A stretch of DNA of 64,000 nucleotides. It comes from Streptomyces luteogriseus. GTDB lineage: Bacteria > Actinomycetota > Actinomycetes > Streptomycetales > Streptomycetaceae. Below the pieces are notes generated by a model, which did no database searches, was not told the DNA's origin, and saw only the letters and a program-made list of their open reading frames with translations. The stretch spans positions 7,282,501 through 7,346,500 of the forward strand of contig NZ_JACHMS010000001.1 of assembly GCF_014205055.1 (NCBI RefSeq), in the 5' to 3' direction. This document shows, in pieces, positions 37,674 through 45,049 of the stretch (its first letter is position 1; every line of letters starts with the position of its first letter). The translations under genes and the position numbers were made by a program.

Positions 37674-39005
37674 GTGCTAGGAGAGTATCCGATCAGTGGG
37701 CGTCGCGCAGCGGACATTTCCGCGAGCATCGAGCGAGCGGTGGGGGCCGGTGAGCTGCGCCCCGGCCAACTGCTGCCCCCCATGAGGGAGTTGGCGGAAC
37801 GTCTGGGGGTGAATCCCAACACGGTCGCGGCCGCGTACCGCACGCTGCGCGAGCGCGGGGTCATCGAGACCGCGGGGCGGCGCGGCAGCCGGGTACGGCC
37901 CGCCCCGGCGACGACCGGGCGGGAACACTTCCGGGTGGAGGTCCCCGAGGGCGTGCGCGACGTCGCGCAGGGCAATCCGGACCCGGCCCTGCTGCCACCC
38001 CTCGCGGGCGCGTTCGCCGCGGCGGCGGCGGAGGGCGACCGGGCACCCGTGCTCTACGGGGACACCCCCCTGGAGCCGGAGCTGGCCAGGATCGCGCGGG
38101 CCGGACTCGACGCCGACGGCGTGCCGGACGGCCCGCTCGCCGTGGTCTCCGGGGCACTCGACGGCGTCGAACGGGTGCTGGCGGCCCACCTCAAGCCCGG
38201 TGACACCGTCGCCGTCGAGGATCCCGGCTGGGGCCGCACCCTCGACCTCGTGCCCGCGCTCGGCCTGCGGACCGTCCCCGTCGGCGTCGACGACGAAGGG
38301 CCTCGCGCGAAGGACGTGCGCAGCGCGCTGGAGGCCGGGGCGCGGGCCCTGATCGTCACCGACCGCGCGCAGAACCCGACCGGCGCCGCGGTGAGTGCTC
38401 CCCGCGCGCGTGCCCTGCGCGCCGTGCTCAGCGCCCACCCGGAGGTCCTGCTGATCGAGGACGACCACGGCCACGGCATCGTCGACGTGCCCCTCCATCC
38501 GCTGGCCGGAGTCACCCGGCACTGGGCGCTCGTACGCTCCGCCGCCAAGGCCTACGGCCCCGATCTGCGCCTGGCCGTGCTCACCGGTGACGCCGTCACC
38601 GTCGACCGGGTCCGCGGGCGGCACCGGCTCGGGCCCGGCTGGGTCAGCCGGCTGATGCAGCGGGCCCTGGTGCGGCTGTGGGCCGACGGCGCGGTGGACA
38701 CCGCAGAGGTGGCTGCGTCGTACGGGCGGCGGCGGGACGCGCTGATCGGCGCGCTCGAACGGCGCGGTGTGGCGGCGTACGGGCGCAGCGGCATGAACGT
38801 GTGGGTCCCCGTACCGGACGAGACCGGCGCCGTCGCACGGCTGCTGCACGCCGGGTGGGCCGTGGCCCCCGGAGCCCGCTTCCGGCTGAGCGCACCGCCC
38901 GGCATCCGGGTCACCGTCTCCACGCTCGCCCGGGGCGAGATCGAGACGCTGGCCGACGCGATCGCCGCGGCCCTCGGGCCCGCCCCCGCCCGCAGCTACG
39001 ACTGA
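37674..39005 (+). CDS. MocR/PdxR-type regulator: GntR domain fused to aminotransferase-like domain
   Basis: 443 residues. The GntR winged helix (residues about 10-75, LPPMRELAERLGVNPNTVAAAYRTLRERGVIE) is joined to a class I aminotransferase fold whose PLP lysine is K292 in SAAKAYGP. Such proteins sense PLP or an amino acid through the bound cofactor and control B6 or amino acid genes. The divergent PNP-oxidase-like gene and the palindrome between them suggest it regulates that gene and itself. The GTG start has almost no leader. Confidence 0.92.
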   Translation: MLGEYPISGRRAADISASIERAVGAGELRPGQLLPPMRELAERLGVNPNTVAAAYRTLRERGVIETAGRRGSRVRPAPATTGREHFRVEVPEGVRDVAQGNPDPALLPPLAGAFAAAAAEGDRAPVLYGDTPLEPELARIARAGLDADGVPDGPLAVVSGALDGVERVLAAHLKPGDTVAVEDPGWGRTLDLVPALGLRTVPVGVDDEGPRAKDVRSALEAGARALIVTDRAQNPTGAAVSAPRARALRAVLSAHPEVLLIEDDHGHGIVDVPLHPLAGVTRHWALVRSAAKAYGPDLRLAVLTGDAVTVDRVRGRHRLGPGWVSRLMQRALVRLWADGAVDTAEVAASYGRRRDALIGALERRGVAAYGRSGMNVWVPVPDETGAVARLLHAGWAVAPGARFRLSAPPGIRVTVSTLARGEIETLADAIAAALGPAPARSYD

Positions 39006-39012
39006 GCAGGCA

Positions 39013-39086
39013 CCCGCCGGGGCCCTCGGGCCCGTCGAGCCTCGGCTGGGCCCGCCGGGGTCCGCGGGTCCGTCGAGCTAGGGCTG
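39013..39086. repeat. Imperfect 36-bp direct repeat, two copies
   Basis: Copies at 39013-39048 and 39051-39086 differ at about six positions. The second runs over the stop codon of the convergent EamA 3 gene. Both begin CCCGCCGGGG and contain CCGTCGAGC. A local tandem duplication. Confidence 0.7.
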
Positions 39087-40031
39087 AGTCACCTTCCTGG
39101 GTTTCGGCCGCACCTGGGTCAGCGCCGCTCCCGTCAGCACGATCACCGCCCCCACCGGCGTCGACCAGGCGAGCCCTTCGCCGAGGAGGGCGACGCCCGC
39201 GGCCGTGGCGATGACGGGGATGAAGTACGTGACCATCTGCGCGGTCGTCGGGCCGACCTCCGCGACCAGGCCGTACTGGAGGAGCACCGCGAGGCCCGTG
39301 CCCAGTGCGCCCAGGGCGGCGATCGCCAGCAGCGGCACGACGGACACCCGGGTGGGCAGGGACGTGAACAGCGGGGTGACGACGGCCAGCTGGACCGTGG
39401 CGAACAGCAGCTGGGCGCCGGTCATCGACAGGTGTGAGTGGCCGGTGCCGGCCAGGGTGCGGCGGACGTAGATCCAGCCGACCGGGTAGCTGAGGGAGGC
39501 GAGCAGAGCCAGTGCCGTCCCGGTGGCGTCCAGACCGTGGAAGCCCTGCCAGGCGCCCAGCACCGTGAGCACCCCGAGGAAGCCGAGACCGAGACCCGCG
39601 ACCCGCACGCGGGTCGGGCGGTCCTCCGACAGGGCGACCAGCGACAGCGCCATGCCCCACAGCGGCGAGGTCGCGTTGCAGATGCCCGCCAGCGTGGACG
39701 GGATGGTCAGCTCGGCGTACGCGAACAGGGAGAACGGCAGGGCGTTGAGCAGGAACGCGGAGACCGCCAGATGACCCCAGGTGCGCGCCCCGCGCGGCAG
39801 CCGCTCGCGCCGCACCGCCATCGCGGCGGCCAGCACCGCCGTACCGAACACCAGCCGGCCGAGCGTCACCTGGAACGGCGCGTACCCGTCGGTGCCCACC
39901 TTGATGAGGAGGAAGCTGAAACCCCAGATCAGGGACAGGGCGGCGAACCGGAGGCGCCAGTCGAGGCGGCGGCGGGGTGGTGCGGACGGGGCGGTGGTGA
40001 CCCGGTCGGCCGGGGTGGTGACGGTGCTCAT
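39078..40031 (-). CDS. EamA family (DMT superfamily) transporter 3
   Basis: 317 residues, ten helices in two EamA repeats (LRFAALSLIWGFSFLLIKVGTDGYAPFQVTLGRLVFG; GPTTAQMVTYFIPVIATAAGVALLGEGLAWSTPVGAVIVLTGA). The third EamA gene in about 6 kb. It is divergent from a LysR-type gene with a 75-bp shared promoter region, so that regulator probably controls its expression. ATG 40031; no clear ribosome site. Confidence 0.9.
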   Translation of the reverse strand: MSTVTTPADRVTTAPSAPPRRRLDWRLRFAALSLIWGFSFLLIKVGTDGYAPFQVTLGRLVFGTAVLAAAMAVRRERLPRGARTWGHLAVSAFLLNALPFSLFAYAELTIPSTLAGICNATSPLWGMALSLVALSEDRPTRVRVAGLGLGFLGVLTVLGAWQGFHGLDATGTALALLASLSYPVGWIYVRRTLAGTGHSHLSMTGAQLLFATVQLAVVTPLFTSLPTRVSVVPLLAIAALGALGTGLAVLLQYGLVAEVGPTTAQMVTYFIPVIATAAGVALLGEGLAWSTPVGAVIVLTGAALTQVRPKPRKVTQP

Positions 40032-40046
40032 GCCAGCCACGATGCG

Positions 40047-40098
40047 GCACCGGAACCTCGTAGCACAATCGAGATTTCGCACCCGGTACCCCGTAGCA
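40047..40098. repeat. Direct repeats in the LysR/EamA shared promoter
   Basis: GCACCGGAACCTCGTAGCA (40047-40065) recurs as GCACCCGGTACCCCGTAGCA (40079-40098), 32-33 bp apart, about three helical turns. They fill most of the 75-bp gap and may be a pair of LysR binding sites or duplicated promoter elements. Confidence 0.55.
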
Positions 40099-40106
40099 TC
40101 GCTTAC

Positions 40107-41009
40107 ATGTTGAACCTGGAGCGCTTGCGCACTCTCGACGCCCTCGCCCGGCACGGATCGGTGAGCGGTGCGGCCGAGGGGCTGCACATCACGACGTCCG
40201 CCGTCTCGCAGCAGCTGTCCAAGCTCGAGCGGGAGGTCGGCCAGCAGCTCCTCGCCAAGAACGGCCGCGGGGTGCGGCTCACCGACGCGGGCCGGCTGCT
40301 CGCCGAGCACGCCGCGCGCATCCTGTCGCAGGTGGAACTGGCCCAGTCCGACCTGGAGGCGCAGCGCGGGCAGGTCGTCGGCGAGCTCCGGCTGTCGGCG
40401 TTCCCGACGGCCGCACGGGGGCTGTTCCCGCACGCGCTGGCCGCGCTGCGCGAGCAGCACCCCGCGCTCCGGCTGCGCTCCTGCGAACTCGAGCCGGAGC
40501 AGGGCATCGCCGGGGTCGTGCGGGGCGACCTCGACCTCGCGGTGGTGCTCGACTGGTACAACAAGCCGATGGCGCTGCCCGACGGGCTGGTCAAGGCGTC
40601 GATCCTGGACGACCCGGCCGAGGTCGCCATGCCGGTGGGCCACCGGCTCGCGGAGCGCGCGGAGGTGGATCTCGCCGAGTTCGCCGACGACGAGTGGATC
40701 ACCTGGGGCGAGGGCGAGTTCTGCCACGAATGGCTGATGTTCACGCTGCGCTCCAAGGGCGTCGAGCCGATCGTCGGCCACCGCGCCGCCGAGAACCACA
40801 CCCAGCTCGCGCTGGTCGCCGCGGGCCTCGGGGTGTGCATCGCCCCGCTGCTCGGCCGCCACCCCGTGCCCCCCGGGGTCGTGACCGTCCCCCTCCGGCA
40901 GCGGGTCCGGCGGCACGTCTACGTCGTATGGCGCGCGGACGCGGACCGCCGCCCGTCGATCCGGGCGGCGGTCAAGGCCCTGCGGGCGGCGGGGGAGAGC
41001 GTCGGCTGA
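40107..41009 (+). CDS. LysR family transcriptional regulator
   Basis: 300 residues. The N-terminal HTH reads LRTLDALARHGSVSGAAEGLHITTSAVSQQLSKLEREVGQQLL, followed by a periplasmic-binding-protein-like sensor domain (about 90-295). It is divergent from the EamA 3 exporter gene, the classic layout for a LysR protein that activates a neighbouring exporter in response to its substrate (as LysG/LysE). ATG 40107. Confidence 0.92.
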   Translation: MLNLERLRTLDALARHGSVSGAAEGLHITTSAVSQQLSKLEREVGQQLLAKNGRGVRLTDAGRLLAEHAARILSQVELAQSDLEAQRGQVVGELRLSAFPTAARGLFPHALAALREQHPALRLRSCELEPEQGIAGVVRGDLDLAVVLDWYNKPMALPDGLVKASILDDPAEVAMPVGHRLAERAEVDLAEFADDEWITWGEGEFCHEWLMFTLRSKGVEPIVGHRAAENHTQLALVAAGLGVCIAPLLGRHPVPPGVVTVPLRQRVRRHVYVVWRADADRRPSIRAAVKALRAAGESVG

Positions 41010-41020
41010 CGTCCCGGGCA

Positions 41021-41156
41021 TGGCTGCCGCCGCCCGGGCGGCGCGGCTGTCGCTACGGGGGAGCGGCCGGTGGTCGGGCCCGTGTGGCTGTGGTTCCCGG
41101 GGTGTGGCTGCCGCGGCCCCCGGCGGCGCGGCTGTCGTTTCGGGGGGAACGGCCGG
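41021..41156. repeat. Imperfect 50-bp direct repeat between convergent genes
   Basis: Copies at 41021-41070 and 41105-41156 share TGGCTGCCGC, GGCGGCGCGGCTGTCG and the ending GGCCGG, with a period of 84 bp. They fill the gap between the LysR stop and the convergent PPOX stop; inner GC-rich dyads could act as terminators. Confidence 0.6.
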
Positions 41157-41170
41157 AGTCCCAGGGCCGG

Positions 41171-41641
41171 CTACTGCCCCGCCAGCTTGCGGAAGTCCCA
41201 GGAGACGATCTTCTCCGGTGTCAGGCGGATCCACGCGTGCCGTCCGTCGTGGGGCATCTCCTCCAGGCCGAAGTTCTTCCGCCCGAACAGTGTTTCCGGC
41301 ACGTCGAGTTCGGCGCGCAGCTCACCCGTGCGCGGGATCTCGCCCACGAACTCGACGGTGCCCGACAGCTCGGCGCCGCGCAGCTCGTCGTAGTCCTCGC
41401 CGGTGTCGACCACGATCGCCACCCGCGGGTCGCGCCGCAGGTCGGTCCACCGCTTGCTGCGCACGACCGAGTAGAGCCACATCGATGCTCCGTCCCAGGC
41501 GAACCACAGCGTGCTCACGTGCGGCGCCCCGTCGGCCGACACCGTGGCCACCCGGCAGGTGCGCTGGGTGGTCAGGAAATCGTCCAGCTCGCCCGGCGTC
41601 ATCATGATCTTCCGGCCTCTGCGCTGCTGCGTGACGGTCAT
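41171..41641 (-). CDS. PPOX-class flavin/F420-dependent oxidoreductase-like protein
   Basis: 156 residues, a single split barrel (DDFLTTQRTCRVATVSADGAPHVSTLWFAWDGASMWLYSVVRSKRWTDLRRDPRVAIVVDTG). The short form with this pattern is typical of actinobacterial F420- or FMN-dependent reductases; cofactor cannot be decided by eye. The start ATG follows GGGAGAAAGAGG. It is divergent from the isochorismatase-like gene with two palindromes between them. Confidence 0.85.
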   Translation of the reverse strand: MTVTQQRRGRKIMMTPGELDDFLTTQRTCRVATVSADGAPHVSTLWFAWDGASMWLYSVVRSKRWTDLRRDPRVAIVVDTGEDYDELRGAELSGTVEFVGEIPRTGELRAELDVPETLFGRKNFGLEEMPHDGRHAWIRLTPEKIVSWDFRKLAGQ

Positions 41642-41669
41642 GCGCCCCCTCTTTCTCCCACGTCGTGCC

Positions 41670-41697
41670 AGAGGAGATCCTCTGACATCACGTCAGA
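41670..41697. promoter_or_regulatory. Two adjoining palindromes in a divergent promoter
   Basis: AGAGGA-GA-TCCTCT (41670-41683) and TCTGAC-ATCAC-GTCAGA (41681-41697) overlap by three bases in the 134-bp gap between the PPOX gene and the isochorismatase-like gene. Each is perfect and could be an operator. Confidence 0.55.
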
Positions 41698-41775
41698 AAA
41701 GGATGAGTGCTCTTCCGTCCGTGCGCAATGGTGGTTACGCTCGCCCGCCCGGCCGCCGGTGACAGGGGGAAACCC

Positions 41776-42426
41776 GTGCCCTCGTACGAAGCGCTCAGCG
41801 AGCTCCTCGAACCGCGCACCACCGTGCTGCTCACCGTCGAGTGCCAGGAAGGCGTCGTCGGGAAGGACGGCGCCCTGCCCGAACTCGCCCAACAGGCACG
41901 CGCCGGCGGTGTCCTCGCCAACGTCGCCCGTCTGGTGACGGTCGCTCACGACGCGGGCGTCCAAGTGGTCCACGCCGTCGCCGAGCGCCGCCCCGACGGC
42001 CGCGGCGCCAACAGCAACGCCCGTCTGTTCCGCGCCGCCGCACGGCTGCCCGTCCAGCAACTCACCGGCACACCTGCCGTGCGGGTGGCCGCCCCGATCG
42101 AGGTCGCCGAGGAGGACCTCGTCGTACGGCGTCTGCACGGGCTGTCGCCTCTGCAGGGCACCGACGTCGATCCGCTGCTGCGCAACCTCGGCTGCCGCAC
42201 GCTGATCGTCACCGGGGTCTCGGCCAACGTAGCCGTCCCCAATGCCGTGTTCGACGCCGTGAACCGCGGCTACACCGTCGTCGTCCCGGCGGACGCCATC
42301 GCGGGAGTGCCGTCCGACTACACCCCCGCGATGATCCGCCACACCCTCGCGTTGGTCGCCACGGTCGCGACCACGGACGAGGTGCTGGCGTGCTTGGAGC
42401 GTCCGCGTGGGGTCAGGCGAGCGTGA
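41776..42426 (+). CDS. Isochorismatase-like protein lacking the catalytic residues
   Basis: 216 residues with the isochorismatase/cysteine-hydrolase fold (VLLTVECQEGVVG, LIVTGVSANVAVPNAVFDAVNRGYTVVVPADAIAG). The family triad is Asp-Lys-Cys. Here the aspartate is E22, the lysine position reads R-R-L (118-120), and the cysteine is A153. EntB/PhzD also lack the cysteine but keep the acid and lysine. It is therefore probably not a hydrolase of the usual kind: a pseudoenzyme or a different chemistry. GTG 41776 has AGGGGGAA upstream. Its end overlaps the convergent Rieske gene by 14 bp. Confidence 0.8.
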   Translation: MPSYEALSELLEPRTTVLLTVECQEGVVGKDGALPELAQQARAGGVLANVARLVTVAHDAGVQVVHAVAERRPDGRGANSNARLFRAAARLPVQQLTGTPAVRVAAPIEVAEEDLVVRRLHGLSPLQGTDVDPLLRNLGCRTLIVTGVSANVAVPNAVFDAVNRGYTVVVPADAIAGVPSDYTPAMIRHTLALVATVATTDEVLACLERPRGVRRA

Positions 42427-42901
42427 TGGAGTCGCCACTCACGCTGATCTGCTTCGCCTCCAGCGGCTCGACCGCCGGCCCCTTCTTCACGCTGCCGTCC
42501 AGGACGGAGAACTGACTGCCGTGGCAGGCGCAGGAGATGACGTCGTCCTTGAGGTCCACCATCGGACACTTCTGGTGGGTGCAGATCGTCGAGAAGGCCT
42601 TGTAGTCGCCCGCGGCCGGCTGCGAGACCACCACCTTCTCGTCCTTGAAGATCTTGCCGCTGCCCTCGGGGATGTCGGCGGTCTTCGCGAGCGCCGCGCC
42701 ACCGGCTCCCGCTCCGCCGGACGAACCGCCTCCGTCGTTCGTCGCGCCGCCGCCTGCGGCGCCCTGTTCGGTGGACGGGTCGGACGCCTTGTCCTCCGAC
42801 CCGCACGCCGTCAGCGCCACGGTGAGCCCCGCCGCGCCGACCGCCGCCACGACGGTACGGCGGCTCGGTCCCGACATCGGCTGAACTGATTCGCTGGTCA
42901 T
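42413..42901 (-). CDS. Rieske [2Fe-2S] lipoprotein (Tat-exported)
   Basis: 162 residues. A twin-arginine signal (SRR at 13-15) and lipobox ALTAC with the cysteine at 33 predict export of the folded iron-sulfur protein and lipid anchoring outside. A Gly/Ser/Ala-rich linker follows. The Rieske domain has C107-T-H109 and C124-x-x-H127, with C112 and C126 able to form the usual disulfide. It would be an extracytoplasmic electron carrier; no partner oxidase gene is adjacent. ATG 42901 with GGAAGGA upstream. Confidence 0.92.
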   Translation of the reverse strand: MTSESVQPMSGPSRRTVVAAVGAAGLTVALTACGSEDKASDPSTEQGAAGGGATNDGGGSSGGAGAGGAALAKTADIPEGSGKIFKDEKVVVSQPAAGDYKAFSTICTHQKCPMVDLKDDVISCACHGSQFSVLDGSVKKGPAVEPLEAKQISVSGDSITLA

Positions 42902-43099
42902 GCTGACGTTCCTTCCGGGGATTCGTGATCTGCGGAGAGGTACGGCCCTTGCGGACCGGCTGTTCAGACCATGTCGAAATCCTGACCCGATCCCGGAAGG
43001 ACACGGGTAAAGCGGAGCTGTCGGTTCGCTGTCGGGTTCCGGACCGCCCCGCCGCGAGGTCGTCACCGCTGCCGCCACGTGCGTCAGTAACCTGGGGCG

Positions 43100-43855
43100 A
43101 TGCTCAAGGAAGTGATCGCGACCCGTTTCATCGCGCCCCTGCGCGAGGGCGGTTCGCTGCCCGGCCTGGTCGAGGCCGACGACTTCGGTACGTACGTCCT
43201 GAAGTTCACCGGTGCGGGACAGGGCCGCAAGACACTCGTTGCCGAGGTGGTCTGCGGGGAACTCGCCCGCAGGCTGGGGCTGCGGATGCCGCGCCTGGTC
43301 ACCGTCGCACTCGACGCGGAGCTGGGCCTCGGCGAACCGGACGAGCAGGTGCAGAGCCTGCTCAGGTCCAGCGGCGGCACCAACCTCGGCATGGACTTCC
43401 TCTCCGGCGCGCTCGGCTTCGACCCGCTCGCGTTCCCGGTGAGCCCCGAGGAGGCCGGGCGCGTCGTCTGGTTCGACGCCCTGATCAACAACGTCGACCG
43501 GTCCTGGCGCAACCCCAACCTGCTGAGGTGGCGGGGCGAGTTGTGGCTCGTCGACCACGGCGCGACGATGATCTGGCACCACAACTGGCCCGGCGTCCAG
43601 GCCTCCGCCGCCCGCCCCTACGACGCCTCCGATCACGCGCTGGCGTCCTTCGCTCCCGATGTCACCGCCGCCGCGGCCGAGTTGGCGCCCCTGGTCACCG
43701 AGGCACTCCTCGCCGACGTCACCGCGCAGATCCCGGACGCCTGGCTCCTGGACGAACCCGGCTTCGCCACGCCGGACGACCTCCGGCAGGCGTACGCGCG
43801 GCCGTTGCTGGCACGGGCCGCCGACATCCACGACCGCATCCAGGGGCTGAAGTGA
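43100..43855 (+). CDS. HipA-like kinase-fold protein
   Basis: 251 residues. K35 in TYVLKF fits the ATP-binding lysine. D133 in NNVDRSWRNPNL fits the catalytic loop (N-x-D-x4-NxN), and D152 in WLVDHGAT fits the metal-binding aspartate of the HipA/PI4-kinase fold. Unlike toxin HipA there is no HipB antitoxin upstream; the partner is the overlapping DUF3037 gene. Substrate and role are unknown. TAACCT (43088-43093) six bases before the ATG suggests a leaderless message. Confidence 0.78.
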   Translation: MLKEVIATRFIAPLREGGSLPGLVEADDFGTYVLKFTGAGQGRKTLVAEVVCGELARRLGLRMPRLVTVALDAELGLGEPDEQVQSLLRSSGGTNLGMDFLSGALGFDPLAFPVSPEEAGRVVWFDALINNVDRSWRNPNLLRWRGELWLVDHGATMIWHHNWPGVQASAARPYDASDHALASFAPDVTAAAAELAPLVTEALLADVTAQIPDAWLLDEPGFATPDDLRQAYARPLLARAADIHDRIQGLK

Positions 43856-44265
43856 ACGACCGGCACATCATCAAGGGCGGGCCCCGCGACCGCCACGTCT
43901 ACGAGTACGCCGTCCTGCGCGTCGTCCCGCGCGTCGAACGCGGCGAGTGCATCAACGCCGGCGTCCTCGTCTACTGCCGCGCCGCGTCCTACGTCGGTGC
44001 CCGCACCCACCTCGACGAGACCCGTCTGCTGGCCCTCGACCCCCTCGCCGACGTGGCCGGGGTCCGGGCCGCCCTGCGGGCGGTGGAAGGGCTGTGCACG
44101 GGCGGCCCGACGGCGGGCCAGGCGGCGGCCGACGACCCGGGCCGCCGCTTCCGCTGGCTCGTCGCGCCCCGCTCCACGATCGTCCAGCCCGGCCCGGTGC
44201 ACACCGGCCTGACCACGGACCCGGCGGGGGAGACCGGCCGGCTGCTGGACCTGCTGGTGAGGTGA
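43852..44265 (+). CDS. DUF3037 family protein
   Basis: 137 residues, covering one DUF3037 domain (YEYAVLRVVPRVERGECINAGVLVYCRAASYVGARTHLDETRLLALDP). The GTG start overlaps the stop of the HipA-like gene (GTGA), a translational coupling seen for this gene pair in other bacteria as I recall. The domain has no known activity; it may be the kinase's substrate, regulator or partner. No signal peptide or membrane helix. Confidence 0.82.
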   Translation: MNDRHIIKGGPRDRHVYEYAVLRVVPRVERGECINAGVLVYCRAASYVGARTHLDETRLLALDPLADVAGVRAALRAVEGLCTGGPTAGQAAADDPGRRFRWLVAPRSTIVQPGPVHTGLTTDPAGETGRLLDLLVR

Positions 44266-44311
44266 CCCGCCGGCGGGGTGACCCGTGAGGCGACGGCCCC
44301 CCGCCCGGCCG

Positions 44312-44818
44312 TCAGCGCCGGCGGCGCTTCACCACCCAACCGGCGGCGACGGCGGCACCCGCCGCGAAGGCCAGACCGACGGCGACGTCCCAGTCGCTCG
44401 GCCCCGAGGTGACCGCGCCCCCGAGCCCGCCTCGCACGCCCTGGCTCGGAGTGCCGGTCGGAGTGGCGGTGACGGACGCGGAGGGACTGACCGACGGACT
44501 GACCGACGGACTGGCCGAGGCGCTGACGGAAGGACTGATGGAAGGACTGGCGGAGGTACTGGCGGAGGTACTGGGCGACGTCGTGGGGTTGATGATCCCG
44601 CGGCGGGCCAGCGCCTCACACGCGATGCCGTCGTCGGGGCCCTGGTCCTCGTCCAGCCTGTTGGGATCACTCGGATCCGCGTCGAAGACGGCCTGCGCGT
44701 CCTCCTGGAAGGCGAAGTCGCGGCAGTCCAGGTCCTGCCGGGCGTGAGCGGGGTCGGCCAGCGGCACGATCGCGGCGATCGCGAACAGCGTGCCGATGGC
44801 ACCGGTGCGACGGCGCAT
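44312..44818 (-). CDS. Secreted excalibur-domain protein with Ser/Pro/Thr stalk and C-terminal anchor
   Basis: 168 residues. A signal peptide (1-26, ending DPAHA) is followed by an excalibur calcium-binding domain with DLDCRDF and DEDQGPDDGIACEAL (the DxDxDGxxCE type, two cysteines). Then come about 50 residues of Ser/Pro/Ala/Thr repeats, and a C-terminal membrane helix ending in RRRR. There is no LPXTG motif, so it is held by the helix, not by sortase. Probably a calcium-binding cell-surface protein on a flexible, possibly glycosylated stalk. Confidence 0.85.
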   Translation of the reverse strand: MRRRTGAIGTLFAIAAIVPLADPAHARQDLDCRDFAFQEDAQAVFDADPSDPNRLDEDQGPDDGIACEALARRGIINPTTSPSTSASTSASPSISPSVSASASPSVSPSVSPSASVTATPTGTPSQGVRGGLGGAVTSGPSDWDVAVGLAFAAGAAVAAGWVVKRRRR

Positions 44819-44971
44819 GGAGCGCCTCCTTTCCGGCCATGGTTGGCTCGCGCTCCGACGCTAGGCGCCGGGAGATGCGGCGGCGCGCGGCCGTGGGCCG
44901 ATCGGGTGTCCCTGACGACGCTGCCGGGCAGGGTGGGGCCGGGGTGATGGATCACATGCCGCCCTGGCCCG

Positions 44972-45000
44972 TTGACACCGCGTGCCAGGGCTTCTAGCGT
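44972..45000 (+). promoter_or_regulatory. HrdB-type promoter of the SDR operon
   Basis: TTGACA (44972-44977), 17-bp spacer, TAGCGT (44995-45000): the best principal-sigma match in the window. Transcription would start near 45007. Confidence 0.75.
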
Positions 45001-45018
45001 CACACCCACTGAAGGTAC

Positions 45019-45032
45019 TAAGCGGTCGCTCA
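45019..45032. promoter_or_regulatory. Operator-like dyad in the SDR operon leader
   Basis: TAAGCGGTCGCTCA is symmetric as T-n-AGCG-nn-CGCT-n-A and sits between the transcription start and the ribosome site. AAGCG/CGCTT dyads are frequent TetR-family sites near acyl-CoA and fatty-acid genes. Confidence 0.45.
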
Positions 45033-45049
45033 CCTGAGGAGTAGCAGTC

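Noticed and set aside
44312..44818. Sortase-anchored surface protein
   Set aside because: No LPXTG motif precedes the C-terminal helix.
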